From: Ornithodoros turicata
Lineage: Eukaryota > Arthropoda > Arachnida > Ixodida > Argasidae
Assembly (NCBI RefSeq): GCF_037126465.1
Contig: NC_088203.1
Location: 88,412,668 to 88,476,667 of the forward strand
Length of the DNA: 64,000 nt
Direction of reading: 5' to 3'
Shown here one piece after another: positions 32,119-42,582 of the stretch. Each line of letters opens with the position of its first letter. Positions within the stretch are counted from its first letter, which is position 1. A program made the position numbers and the translations under genes. Under the pieces are notes generated by a model. The model did not search any database, had not been told where the DNA came from, and saw only the letters and a list, made by a program, of their open reading frames with translations.

Positions 32119-35100
32119 ATGGCGGTGCCAACAATAGTGCAGTATCAGACGACAACAATCTTCCAGTGGAATTCAAGAGGCCTTCAATCCAAAATATCAG
32201 ACTTTCGCCAGTTTGCGTGGCGGCACAAGTTCCACCTCATGTGCATCTCGGAATGCGGGCTCCGAGCGGATTTCCGTCTGTCGAATTATATCACATATGT
32301 CTCACAACCAAGCGGAACAAAAAGTCGGGCAGCCATCTTCATCCGCTCGGACATACCAGCTGTGCAGAGGAACATTGTGGCAACGGGCGCAGGGGAATAC
32401 GTCTGCTGCTCGATTCGAGTGGGCTCCCGGGACCTCACAGTTGTCTCCCTCTACATACCACCTGCTGTCCCATATGATGTGAGCGACCTGGAGAACATCC
32501 TGGACAGTGTTCCTACGCCGTATGTCTTATGTGGAGACTTTAACGCCCATCATACCATCTGGGGCAGCGTGCGGTCCGACCCGCGAGGACAGCGGCTTGC
32601 TGCGCTGCTCGAAGAGAGGAACCTCCACATCCTTAACGACGGTTCCCCGACCTTTGTACAGTCACCACACCGATCGTCGTGCCTGGACCTGACGGTTGTG
32701 TCTGCTTCGGTTGCGCGGCACTTCACCTGGACTGTTGGCGCTGATATGCTTGGCAGTGATCATGCCCCGGTATTAATCAACATTCGCGGAGCACCTGGGA
32801 CACAGCTCAAGCGCGCAGTCAAGAGGACCGACTGGCAACGCTACAGGGCTGCCGTTGATTCCACCTTCCCAGACCCCGTACTTGGGAACGCCAGCCACGG
32901 CGACTTCTGCCGCTTGGTGGTCGGCGCCACACACTGTGCCACGAGAGTGTTTCACCTTCCCACCAAGTTCTTAGCGGTCGACGCGGAGTACGCCAGATTA
33001 CGTGCGATCCGGCGGAGAGCAGAGAGGCGGGCCCGGACCACGCATCTCTTGGCCCATATGCTGGAAGCGCGACGGATACAAAAAGCCGTTCATAGACACA
33101 TCTGTAAATTGGCCAGAAATCACTGGAGGAACTTTGCTTCCTCCCTATCTCCGCGAACACCTCTGTCCCGACTATGGATGGTACTCAGAGGACTAGCCGA
33201 ACCTGTTACCCAGAGAGACCCGTTCCGATCACTCTCCGTGGCCACAGGACGCTCCGAATTACAGCTGGCAGAGGAGTACTGCGGCAGACTTACGTCCCAA
33301 CCCCCCGACGGCTCAGCGTCAGCCCGTGACATCCCGGTTGTCCCGGAACCACCAACTGAGCCCTCTCTGGATCAACCGTTCTCGCTAATGGAACTGGAAT
33401 CGGCTTTGCGTCGCTCACCAATGCACACATCCCCCGGGGCAGATCTCGTCACCTACAAGGCTCTCCACAACCTCCCGCTGCGTGGACGACAGCTGCTTTT
33501 GCAGATACTCAACGAGTCTTGGTGCGCCGGCGCTGTGCCCCAGGAGTGGAAGGTGGCGGTTGTTGTTCCCATCCTGAAACCCGGAAAATCACCTCACGAC
33601 ATAGACTCCTTTCGGCCGATAGCCCTCACTAGCTGTGTGGCGAAGATCATGGAGCGCATGATTCACGCACGGTTGAGCTGGTACTTTGAAACCACGAGGT
33701 ACTTCCCCGAAGCCATGGCGGGCTTTCGGCAGGGAAGATCGTCCATCGACAGCGTGGTTGATGTTGTGTCTAGCGTTCAACAAGCACAGTCTGAAGGCCA
33801 ACTCACAGCCGCTGTTTTCCTGGACGTCATGAAAGCCTATGACAGCGTCCTCCACAGCGCGGTTGTCGCAACGCTGCAAGAGTCGGGTGTCGGGGCCCGC
33901 ATGACGGCGTGGATCCGCGACTTCCTGTCAGATCGGTCTCTATTTGTGCGCACCACGCAAGGTGACACAGCCCCGTTCCCTGTCCATCGCGGCGTACCGC
34001 AAGGCAGTGTGTTAAGTCCGCTCCTATTCAACCTCATCATGGCTTCACTCCCGATGCACTTGTCTGAGCGCACCAACATTACAATTTACGCTGACGACAT
34101 TTGCATATGGGCCTCTGCCATGCGACGTGACGCCATTCAACATCGCCTACAAGACGCCCTCAACACCATCGTGTTATACCTTGCCGATAGGGGACTACGT
34201 GTCTCCCCGAGCAAGACCGTCGGTATGGCGTTTACCGGGCGGTCATTCGCCCGCTACCCTCTTCATGTCTCTGGAACCCCTCTCCAATTCGTGCCGCACT
34301 GCAAATATCTCGGCGTAATCATTGACAAACGCCTGTCATGGTCCCACCACATCAAGGCACTCTCGGCCAAGACGTCCAACTTTGCGAACGTCCTGCGACG
34401 GGTCTCTGGACTGTCGTGGGGTCCGTCTTGTGACGACCTGCGCCGAGTACACCACTCCCTCGTGTTAGGCCTGCTGCGCTACAGCCTCCCGGTGTTGCAC
34501 GGCCTGAGTAGGACTGGCGAGCATGAGCTCCTAAATATCCAGGCCCGCAGCCTTCGAGTGTGTCTGGGCTTGCCTAAGACGACCGAAACATACTCAGTCC
34601 TTGCGGAGGCACGTGAACCACCTGCAAACATCCTGCGTGACAGGGAGACCCTTCGAGTCTACACGCGGATCCTAACGCAGCACCCCTTCCACTATCTCCG
34701 ACTCATAGGAAGTGACTGCCCCGACTCTGCCTTTGGTGGCGCTGTCGACCGCCTGCGGGTGGTTGTACCCCAGCCCTCTTCTACCGTGTCCTTTGCCCCT
34801 CCTCTGTGGGCCCTCGACCGGCCCTTCGTGTGCTCCACTATCCCCGGCCTTGGGCGAAAGAATGACACTCCTTCCTTTGTCGCACGTCAGCTTGCCCTGG
34901 AGCACCTCTCCACGCTACATGACCAGCGGCTAGCAGTTTACACCGACGGGTCGGTCGTACCTGACAGAGCGAGCGCAGCATTTTATGTGCCCCACGAGGA
35001 CATCGAGCGCACCTTTAAACTTGCAAACGAGACGTCATCCACGGAGGCTGAACTCTTTGCCGTGTACGCGGCGCTTGAGCACATTTCCATCTCGCCACAG

Positions 35101-35799
35101 GGAAACTGGTCCATCTTTACAGATAGTAAGGCAGCGTTGGAGGTCATCAGCTCACACGGATCCCAGACGATCAACGACCTCCACGCAATGCCTATCTCGT
35201 CATACAACTCCGTTCTCGCCTCCGGTCATACCGTCTGGCTCCAGTGGGTTCCCAGCCACATAGGCCTCCCTGGGAATACCCGTGCCGACGCTGCTGCAAG
35301 GCGCGCACATAGCTGTGACAGCCCCATCGCAAACCTACCGCTCACGGCATCAGCTTGCCACCTTAAAATCCGTCGATGGTCTGCCTCTGAAACCCGCCAC
35401 TTCATTGCAGACGCTATTCGATGCAACACATTTCTTCGAGCCATCGACCCCGCGATGCAACTTTACCCCTCCCAACACCTTACCAGGGCCGAGGAAACCC
35501 TCCTTCATCGCCTCCGCCTTAACGTCGCCTACACTCCGTCACTCCTGCACAAGATGGGCAGACGCGGCAACGCAAACTGCGATGCCTGCGGCGCCATCGC
35601 TGACGTAGCCCACCTCCTGCTAACGTGCCCGACGTTCTCGGCGCCCCGTGCCGCCCTCGCCCGACGCCTCCAAGCCTTGGGCCACCACCCCCTCTCGCTC
35701 GCTACACTCCTCGGGCCTGTCCCGCGCCCTGGGCAACGGGATGTTACCAAGGCACTCTTCGAGTACCTCAAGGCCACAGAAATGATGACCGCCCTCTGA
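32119..35799 (+). CDS. ORF2 protein of element B: endonuclease, reverse transcriptase, RNase H
   Basis: 1,226 residues from ATG 32119. The endonuclease (about 10-220) has QWNSRG, SECG, CGDFNAHHTIWG and GSDHAP. The RT (about 440-720) has FRPIALTSC, FLDVMKAYDS, GVPQGSVLSPLLFN, the YADD box near residue 657 and YLGVIIDKRLSW. RNase H (about 938-1065) has VYTDGS, STEAELFAVYAAL, IFTDSKAALE and WVPSHIGLPGNTRAD, giving all four acidic residues and the His. A CDAC...HLLLTC zinc motif lies near 1155, before the SLATLLGP tail. It nicks the target, primes reverse transcription on it and removes RNA. Intact by sequence. Confidence 0.95.
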   Translation: MAVPTIVQYQTTTIFQWNSRGLQSKISDFRQFAWRHKFHLMCISECGLRADFRLSNYITYVSQPSGTKSRAAIFIRSDIPAVQRNIVATGAGEYVCCSIRVGSRDLTVVSLYIPPAVPYDVSDLENILDSVPTPYVLCGDFNAHHTIWGSVRSDPRGQRLAALLEERNLHILNDGSPTFVQSPHRSSCLDLTVVSASVARHFTWTVGADMLGSDHAPVLINIRGAPGTQLKRAVKRTDWQRYRAAVDSTFPDPVLGNASHGDFCRLVVGATHCATRVFHLPTKFLAVDAEYARLRAIRRRAERRARTTHLLAHMLEARRIQKAVHRHICKLARNHWRNFASSLSPRTPLSRLWMVLRGLAEPVTQRDPFRSLSVATGRSELQLAEEYCGRLTSQPPDGSASARDIPVVPEPPTEPSLDQPFSLMELESALRRSPMHTSPGADLVTYKALHNLPLRGRQLLLQILNESWCAGAVPQEWKVAVVVPILKPGKSPHDIDSFRPIALTSCVAKIMERMIHARLSWYFETTRYFPEAMAGFRQGRSSIDSVVDVVSSVQQAQSEGQLTAAVFLDVMKAYDSVLHSAVVATLQESGVGARMTAWIRDFLSDRSLFVRTTQGDTAPFPVHRGVPQGSVLSPLLFNLIMASLPMHLSERTNITIYADDICIWASAMRRDAIQHRLQDALNTIVLYLADRGLRVSPSKTVGMAFTGRSFARYPLHVSGTPLQFVPHCKYLGVIIDKRLSWSHHIKALSAKTSNFANVLRRVSGLSWGPSCDDLRRVHHSLVLGLLRYSLPVLHGLSRTGEHELLNIQARSLRVCLGLPKTTETYSVLAEAREPPANILRDRETLRVYTRILTQHPFHYLRLIGSDCPDSAFGGAVDRLRVVVPQPSSTVSFAPPLWALDRPFVCSTIPGLGRKNDTPSFVARQLALEHLSTLHDQRLAVYTDGSVVPDRASAAFYVPHEDIERTFKLANETSSTEAELFAVYAALEHISISPQGNWSIFTDSKAALEVISSHGSQTINDLHAMPISSYNSVLASGHTVWLQWVPSHIGLPGNTRADAAARRAHSCDSPIANLPLTASACHLKIRRWSASETRHFIADAIRCNTFLRAIDPAMQLYPSQHLTRAEETLLHRLRLNVAYTPSLLHKMGRRGNANCDACGAIADVAHLLLTCPTFSAPRAALARRLQALGHHPLSLATLLGPVPRPGQRDVTKALFEYLKATEMMTAL

Positions 35800-35960
35800 A
35801 GCACAGGCGGCAAGCCTCACCGCCCGCAGCACATCGTTCCCATCGCGGCTTCTCCCGCATCTGTTTTTTCCTCTTTCTCTTTCTTTTTTTTAAGGAGTAG
35901 CAAGCCGGCACTTGCCTGGCTGACATCTCCTTTGTGTGAATAAACATATACCCCCCCCCC
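35800..35960 (+). promoter_or_regulatory. 3' UTR of element B with module I hairpin and C tail
   Basis: A T/C-rich tract, then stem AGC-C-GGC (35903-35909), loop ACTT, GCC-TG-GCT (35914-35921), GACATCTCC, AATAAA (35939-35944), CATATA and C10. There is no A tail. Likely the recognition site for the element's own RT (inference from conservation among copies). Confidence 0.75.
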
Positions 35961-36036
35961 GGCTTGCCGTTGTTGGCCTCACTTATGTGAGCTGCGTCAC
36001 GACTGTAGCCACGACGAGATGAAATGATGTGATAAC

Positions 36037-37238
36037 CAGGGTGTCGAACCGAACCCGAACCCGAACCGAAAACCGCACCCGAACCGTTATTTTTGCCGGA
36101 ACCGAACCCGAACCCGAACCGAAATTTTCGGAACACTGCTGAACCCGAACCGGAGCAGAACCATAAAAATAATAGCGGTAACCGGTTCGCAACAAAACGG
36201 TTCGGACATAGAAGTCAGCACAAGAGTTCCTTTTTATCCCCGAACGAAGACACATCGGTATCATCATCACGCGCCTATATCATGGATTTCAGAAATTTTC
36301 ACCTACCAGTCAGACGACGACGTATAGTAAGTATACTTTCAGCATCTTTTTAACATGTTGAAGCGCAGTTGTCCTTGTGAGCGCCGCGGCTGGCCACGCA
36401 CGCGGTGATGCGGCGTCTACTCTTCAGAGACGAGGTGCCACGCGGACGAATGCAACAGGAATGGAGTAGGCCAGTTATGTAGCTCTACACGACGAATATG
36501 TGATCAAATAAGCGCCCAAGATTTCTTTTTACACGTGAGCAGTAAAAATTAAACAAGTCAGAAACATGAGAAGTGGAGAAGGGACGTACGCAGAACGGTG
36601 CCTGTTTGATTGGTCGTGGTTTGAAAAGTAAATGTGGTTCTGCTTATTGGTAGTGCAGTTGTGTCGTGATACATTGCCTTTGTGAGGTGGATTAACTAGT
36701 ACACTGCTGTGAGCTCGGACAGACTAAGGCTGGCAGGCTTATTTTCGACAAGCTTCAGTACGGTTTCAGATCGATTCACGCTGCGAAGGCAGTGTGCCGG
36801 CAAGTACTGTCGTCTATCTTACGCTGTCCATCTTATTAGGCTTCGGTTAAGTTTATCTTGCTGGCACTGTGCGTAAAAAAAGAGATTTTGGGAACAGAAA
36901 GTAGCGGGACAACACCGCTTCATCAGCGTGGACTCTATTTGCAATAAGTGTTCATCCATTTCTTATTTCTCTCGCTAAAGAGCTACCTCACAGCTAAAGA
37001 CGTCAATGCAGACAACAGCAGTAAGCTATTAGCCACGCATTTCCTGATAAAAGCAGTTTTATGGAACATATAAAACGGAAGCGTTGAACCGGTTCGCGAA
37101 CCGGTTCGGGGCTGCGAACCGGTTTGCGAACCGGTTCGGTTTTTGGCGTGGCCGAACCGGAACTGAACCGGAACGAAATCAAAACAACGCGAACCCGAAC
37201 CCGAACCGAACCCGTATTTTTTGCGGTTCGACACCCTG
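36037..37238. mobile_element. Non-autonomous hAT transposon, 1.2 kb, with GAACCC-rich ends
   Basis: Perfect 15-bp terminal inverted repeats CAGGGTGTCGAACCG and an exact 8-bp duplication GTGATAAC (36029-36036 and 37239-37246). The subterminal regions are tandem GAACCC/GAACCG repeats in inverted orientation at the two ends. No transposase frame exists inside, so it depends on another element. It sits in the 3' UTR of element A. Confidence 0.9.
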
Positions 37239-37287
37239 GTGATAACAGATGAAGGAATGATGACTGCGGGGGTAAGGTCTAGGGCAG

Positions 37288-38121
37288 TCACAGCCAGTAG
37301 TCCGAGCAGTACTCCTTTGAGCGAGGCCAGATTCCTGGAGAAGCTGCGAATTTTTGAGAGTCTTTCTTAGAAAGAGCCTCTGGGTTGTAGGACATCATCC
37401 ATCGTATACAATTCCTGCAATGGCCAAGGTATTTCTCCCGCACCGCAGCATATGCAGAGCAATGAAGCAGGATGTGTTCGATAGTCTCAATTTGCTGACA
37501 ATGTATGCAGTTTGCGTTGTCTAGAGAGCCAATCTTGAATAATTGTGATTTAGTGAAAGAGCTTCTTGTTCGCAACCTGAAGAGCAGGTTTTGGGTACTG
37601 CGGGAAAGTCCTTTCAACGGGAGATCAAGTCGATGATTTTCCAGGATGTCCCGGATGTGTGCATAAGATCTCATTGTTGACCAATTTTCTCTCGCTGTCT
37701 CCCGGTGTTGGCAACTAGGGCTAATGCTGTGGTGTGCAGCAGAGGCTAGTTGGTCCGCTTTTTCGTTTCCATTGATGCCGACGTGGGACGGGATCAATTG
37801 CAGGGAGATGCCTCCACCGATTGACTTGTGTTGGGCACATGATGTTCTGATACACCGGGCTAGAATGCTATTGCATGTGGTGTTCATCACCATTTGGAGA
37901 GCGCTATACGCGAATCCCTGAGGATGACAGCTTTGGTAACAACAATAGCTCCCCCGCCAAACGCACAGCCAGCAAATGATGTGCATCAAAGTCATTTTCC
38001 TTACTTTAATAGAGTAAAAGCATGATGGTGCGCCGGTACGCAGGCCAATGACGCCGGACCCATTTTCCGTGAATACAGCGAGTGGGTGTGGCCTTACGCC
38101 CACGAGGCGCACACGACACAA
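37288..38121 (-). pseudogene. ORF2 C-terminal fragment of element A (RNase H and zinc motif)
   Basis: The open frame carries LQLIPSHVGINGNEKAD (RNase H His and Asp), then NLLFRLRTRSSF and CIHCQQIETIEHILLHC (zinc motif), as in other non-LTR ORF2 ends. It differs clearly from elements B, C and D, so it is another clade or family. Upstream of about 37900 the expected Asp-Ser motif reads in another frame, suggesting a frameshift. 5'-truncated and non-functional. Confidence 0.75.
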
Positions 38122-38988
38122 GAGCGTTGCACGATTAGAGCATTGATTCTCGAATTCCTATAACATCTACATTTTATTATCGTAACAGTGTAAACATGTA
38201 GCAGATGTACGAGATATTTTTAGTCTTGCCTAGATTGCCTGATTGTGACAAGGTTATATCAGGTGACATATTCATTAAACACCTATGTACCGATCACGAC
38301 ACACTTGTCTGAACTCGCCTTTCAGTAGTTCTGCAGCCCATATTTCCATGGTTGCCCTCGAAAATGTTGTGCCAATATTGCATTTATAGGTGATGCGGAC
38401 CATGTGCTGCACGTGTTTATTACTCGAAATAAATGATCTTGCATTACCTGGGATTTGAGGTGGGATAAGCCACAGGGTGCTCATTTCGGACGAGCGTGTC
38501 GCATGTCGTGTACATCGAGGTTCAAGCGTTTACCGCGCACGAGGACGCTATGACAAACTGAAACATGGCAGTCATCGAAAAAGTCACACAGCGCCAGGTG
38601 TCGTCAAAACACCCACGCCTTTATTGCCGACCAAGTGCGATAATGATTCCCAAAAGTCGCACCCGGCGGCCCATATAAATGTAGACGACATCCTCTCGAC
38701 CCCCCCCCCCCTGTTTCCCCCGTCGCGATGCCGCACATCTCCCTATTGCAGCGCATGAACGTCAGCCAAAACGATGCACTGACATGTTATTGGAGTTACA
38801 TTGAGAGCGAGTCCTGTTGACCGAAACGGTCTTGTACAAAGCCACACTGCACAACTGCATGCTTCGCTCCCCGACGCCGCATGCGAAACTGTTTTCTTAT
38901 GTTTTTTGGCGTCCGCCCTAATTCGAGAAGACGCCACTTCGCGGTGCACCCTGAAGGCCGTGCATGCCGCGATAGACGCAGACGCTAT
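38122..38988. other. No gene recognised
   Basis: Contains a C run at about 38701 and short open frames without domains. Unique-looking sequence and the left flank of element C. Confidence 0.4.
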
Positions 38989-38992
38989 GGCC

Positions 38993-38999
<7 letters not shown>

Positions 39000-39029
<30 letters not shown>

Positions 39030-41256
39030 AATATATATTTATTGAATGGAAAGGTCTGCCAGACCAAGGTCAGCATGCTATTCCATTTAAAAAAATCCAA
39101 AGAAAACGAAGAATAAATAGAAAGGAAAGGACGAATAGGAAAAGGTGAGTCTCCGTAAAAAGGAAGAAAAACGAAAACGAAAAGAAAAGAAAGAAGGGAA
39201 AAGGAAAAATATAGCAACGAAGAAAGAAGAAAGAAAAAAAAAGAAGAAAGAAAACGGAGGTGAGACTCCTGGAGCGCGCAGCTCAGAGCTTTGAGGCCAG
39301 GCCAGTGCACTTCAGAAAGTGCAGTAAAGCAGTTGTGACGGCCCACTGTTGGTGCTGAGGCACAGGGCCAAGAAGTGCGGCCAGCGTGAGCTGGTTGTGC
39401 CCGAAACGTTCGAGGCAGCGGAAAAGGGTAGCTCGATGGTTGGTGTACTTGGGGCAGGTCAGCAGGAGGTGCGATGTGTCCGCAACCACTTCGCAAGCAT
39501 CGCAGAGGCCCGAGATCTGCCTCCCCATCATGCGCTGGACCGGTGGCGTGTATGCCAAGTTGAGGCGCAGTCGGTGGAGGAGTGTCTCTTGTGGCCTTTG
39601 GAGACGTCGTGGTGGGGAGAACTCCACCGCCGGGTCGATGGAGCGAAGCAAGTCGTTGAAACGGGCGGATTCTAGAATGAATCTCTGCGCCTCTTGGGCG
39701 GCCCAGCGGCGGATCTGGATGCGGCAAGCCGAAGGGGTGAGCGGTATGCGCGCCGCGGCGTCGGGTTGTTCGTGTGCGCGCCTGGCCGCAGCATCTGCTC
39801 GATCGTTCCCGCCGAGGCCAATGTGGCTGGGTATCCACTGCAGACATATATTGTGCCCGGAAGCAAGGGCGGTGTTGGCTAGGGACATTGCCATTGTGTG
39901 TAGGTCGTCCGTTGTTTTGGTGCAGTATGAGTCGAGTGTCTCCAGTGCCGCCTTGCTGTCCGACAGGATCGTCCAGGTTCCTGGGGGCGATGTCGTGATG
40001 TGCCGGAGGGCCGCGTGGATTGCGAAGAGCTCGGCTTCGGTGGAGGAGGTGGTATGGGAGAGCCTGAAAGCTTGCTCGATGTTACCTTGAGGAACGTAGA
40101 TGGCTGCAGTGGCCCCATCAAGTGTTACGGATCCGTCTGTATAGATCGCCTGACGCTGTTGATGATGCGTTGATAGGTATTCGAGGACGAGCTGACGCGC
40201 AACGGCTAACGGCGTCTCCCTCTTTCGGCCTAGGCCAGGGACGCTGGTCAATACCTGGGGCTTGGCGAGGGCCCATAAAGGAGGGGCGTAGGATACACCT
40301 GAGGAGCGATCCGGGAGGATAGCCTTAAGACGGCGGACGGCGCCGCCAAAGGCCGATGCGGGGCGGGCATCCTCAATGGACAGCAGGTAGTGGCAAGGGT
40401 GCTGCGTGACAAAGCGCGCAAAGATACGGAGCGTCTCTCGGTCCCGTAGAATATGCACGGGCGTCTCTTGCGCCTCCGCAAGTACGGTGTAGGTTTCAGC
40501 CGTGCGTGGCAGTCCTAGGCATACCCGGAGGCCGCGCGCGTGGGCATTAAGGAGGTCTCGCTCACCCGTTCTACTGATCCCGTGGAGCGCTGGGAGGTGG
40601 TACCGTAGCAGCCCCACCACAAGTGCGTTATGGACGTGTCGGAGGTCACTGCACGAGGGACCCCACGACGCTCCAGAGATGCGCCGTAGCACGTTCACGA
40701 ATTTCTTCGTCTTGGCAGAGAGGGCCTTGATGTGCTAGAACCATGACAGCCGTTTGTCTACGATGACCCCAAGATATTTGTAGCGGGGGACCAAATCAAG
40801 TGGCGTTCCGGCGACGTAGAGTGGGTAGTTTTTAAATGAGCGGTTGGTGAACGTCATGGCGACTGTTTTGCTTGTGGAGACACGTAGGCCTCTGTCGGCG
40901 AGATATATCTCAATGACGTCGAGGGCTTGCTGCAGGCGCCGCTGAATCGCGTCTCTCCGGGTGCCTGAAGTCCAAATGCAGACATCGTCTGCATAAATTG
41001 TGATCTTGACGTTGGCAGGTAGGTGTGCGGGGAGTGAGGCGATGACAAAGTTGAACAGCAATGGACTCAACACACTGCCCTGCGGCACCCCGCGGCTTAC
41101 CGGGAAGGGAGCTGTGTCGCCGTGAGCAGTGCGCACAAAAAGGGTGCGATCAGATAGGAAGTCCCGGACCCAGGAGACGGCTCGGACGCCTGCACCAGAT
41201 TCTTGCAGAGTTGCGACGACGGCACTGTGGAAGACGCTATCGTATGCTTTCATGAC
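39000..41256 (-). mobile_element. Element C: 5'-truncated non-LTR retrotransposon, (CA)n-tailed
   Basis: Flanked by the 11-bp duplication GGCCTTTAGTG (38989-38999 and 41257-41267). In its sense it starts in the RT domain and ends with a pyrimidine-rich 3' UTR, the module I hairpin (TGC-T-GACC, TT, GGTC-TG-GCA, about 39055-39075), AATAAATATATATTCCC and 14 CA units. The CA tail lies inside the duplication and so belongs to the insert. Confidence 0.9.
39283..41256 (-). pseudogene. ORF2 fragment of element C: RT (from motif A), RNase H, zinc tail
   Basis: Begins at KAYDSVFHSAVV and continues with GVPQGSVLSPLLFN, the YADD box and YLGVIVDKRLSW. An in-frame TAG at 40735-40737 follows, then the same frame resumes with the equivalent of element B up to RNase H (IYTDGSVT, STEAELFAIHAAL, ILSDSKAALE, WIPSHIGLGGNDRAD) and the CDAC...HLLLTC zinc motif. 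Only one nonsense codon breaks the frame. Related to B but clearly a different family. Confidence 0.9.
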
Positions 41257-41267
41257 GGCCTTTAGTG

Positions 41268-42534
41268 GGACTGAGTGGGCCTTACGACGTAGATTTTGAC
41301 CCTCGTGCACAGGTGAAAGCAGGCGTGAAAAAGCGAGGCTGTGCGATACATCGAAAGCGCCTCCGCTCGGAAGGCTGACCTTCCATATCCCATACCAAAC
41401 AAACAAACAAACAAACAAACAGGTTCCTCGCGTGCAGGCGCATTTATGAGAAACCTCCGGATATGCTGCCACGGGGTTCCTTGTAACACAGAATAGCGGG
41501 CACGGAGTGGCGTGGCATTTTTGTTTTCTTTGGTGGGCTGCCGCGGCGACCCTCCTGGGAGTCGCGACCCACAGTTTCGGAACCGCTGCATTAGGCTACA
41601 CTGTCACGGCTTACCTGCGACCCATTCAATAGGGACCTGATCCAACAGGACACGCACTAACTATCTCCACATGTTTGCGTTCCTGTTTTCTCATACACTC
41701 ATGCATACATAGAAGACAACCACAGGATGAGGCAGCTGCAGTGTGAACATGCTGGAAGGTATAGCTGAGCTGAGGCTTGGAGACACAACAACAACCTTCT
41801 CACGCATTTTTAGCCTTTCGTTGCAAGCCCGTTTCTCTTGAGGCAAATTCACTGACATTCAGCAGCATAGTAACGCACTGCTTACCTCCATATATCGTCA
41901 TTTACTGCTTACCGCCATTTATCACACCGCCGCAGTAGGGCTCGAAACCCGGCATCCCGAAATTCTCTAATATTTTCGTGTCCCTAATTCCCGAGATTTG
42001 GCGAAGCCATGTACTGGGGTTTGGGATGCTAAATTTAGTCTTTCCTGGCAACCAAAAACAACAACAGATATATTCTGATGATGAAGTGGGGAGGTTTTCC
42101 TGGCAACCAATGGCTGGTGTTACGTGCGAAAAGCAAAGAACGGTATCCGAGCAACCGTGTTTTTCAGGGGAACCCTTCCCCCTCAGATAGCCGCTGCAAC
42201 ACGAAACCTAACCAACTGCATTGTCCACGACACATGACAAACACAATAGCTGCTGATCCAACTCGCCAATGCCCAGAGCCATCAACTAGCATTAAAACTC
42301 CGGCTTTTTCCGACCTGTTAGACTACACAAAATATAAATATCCTAACTCTCTCTCTCTTTCTCTTTCTTTTCCTGTTTTTCGTCTTCGTCAACAGGTTTT
42401 TGAAAGTGAAAAAAAAAAAAAAAAAAGATGGAGACAGCCTTGGCAGAAAACTGGACTAGACGCCTTCGAGAGGCTAAGTTCGTTCAGTGTAGAGATAACT
42501 GGATACGTCGAGAAAATTAATTGGAACGCCACTA
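41268..42534. other. No gene recognised; (AAAC)n microsatellite
   Basis: A run of six AAAC units lies at about 41397-41420 and an A run at about 42410. No convincing coding sequence. Confidence 0.4.
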
Positions 42535-42542
42535 TTGAACAG

Positions 42543-42582
42543 GTGGTGGTGGTGGTGGTGGTGGTGGCGATAGGGCTTGCCG
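42543..42582 (-). mobile_element. 40-bp tail-only insertion of family A, (CCA)n
   Basis: Between two copies of TTGAACAG (42535-42542 and 42583-42590). On the minus strand the insert is CGGCAAGCCCTATCG followed by CCA units: only the last 15 or so nucleotides of family A plus its tail. Confidence 0.75.

Larger units (their letters stand above)
30575..35960 (+). mobile_element. Element B: complete-looking non-LTR retrotransposon (I-like, RNase H-bearing)
   Basis: 5,386 bp: a 176-nt leader, ORF1, a 39-nt gap, ORF2, a 3' UTR with the module I end and a 10-nt C tail. Flanked by GGCTTGCCG (30566-30574 and 35961-35969), possibly extended by preceding C. The flanks on both sides are sequence of element A, so B inserted into the 3' end of A. 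Both ORFs are open throughout, with all catalytic motifs. An apurinic-type endonuclease, RT and RNase H in one ORF with a separate CCHC ORF1 is the I-superfamily layout; the clade was not determined. Confidence 0.9.
30549..38121 (-). mobile_element. Element A: old non-LTR retrotransposon, split by B and a hAT element
   Basis: Pieces in its own 5'-3' order: 38121-37247 (RNase H end of ORF2 and start of the 3' UTR), 36036-35961 (rest of the 3' UTR, ending at hairpin GCC/GGC and CGGCAAGCC) and 30574-30549 (tail CGGCAAGCCGGGTTTCGTCACCAC). The 3' end matches the independent (CCA)n-tailed copies at 20995-21332, 42543-42582 and 42993-43065. The 5' end and outer target duplication were not found. Confidence 0.75.

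Noticed and set aside
32091..35900. Numerous overlapping open frames in other frames and on the minus strand of element B
   Set aside because: They are shadows of the ORF2 coding frame, which alone carries the ordered endonuclease, RT and RNase H motifs.
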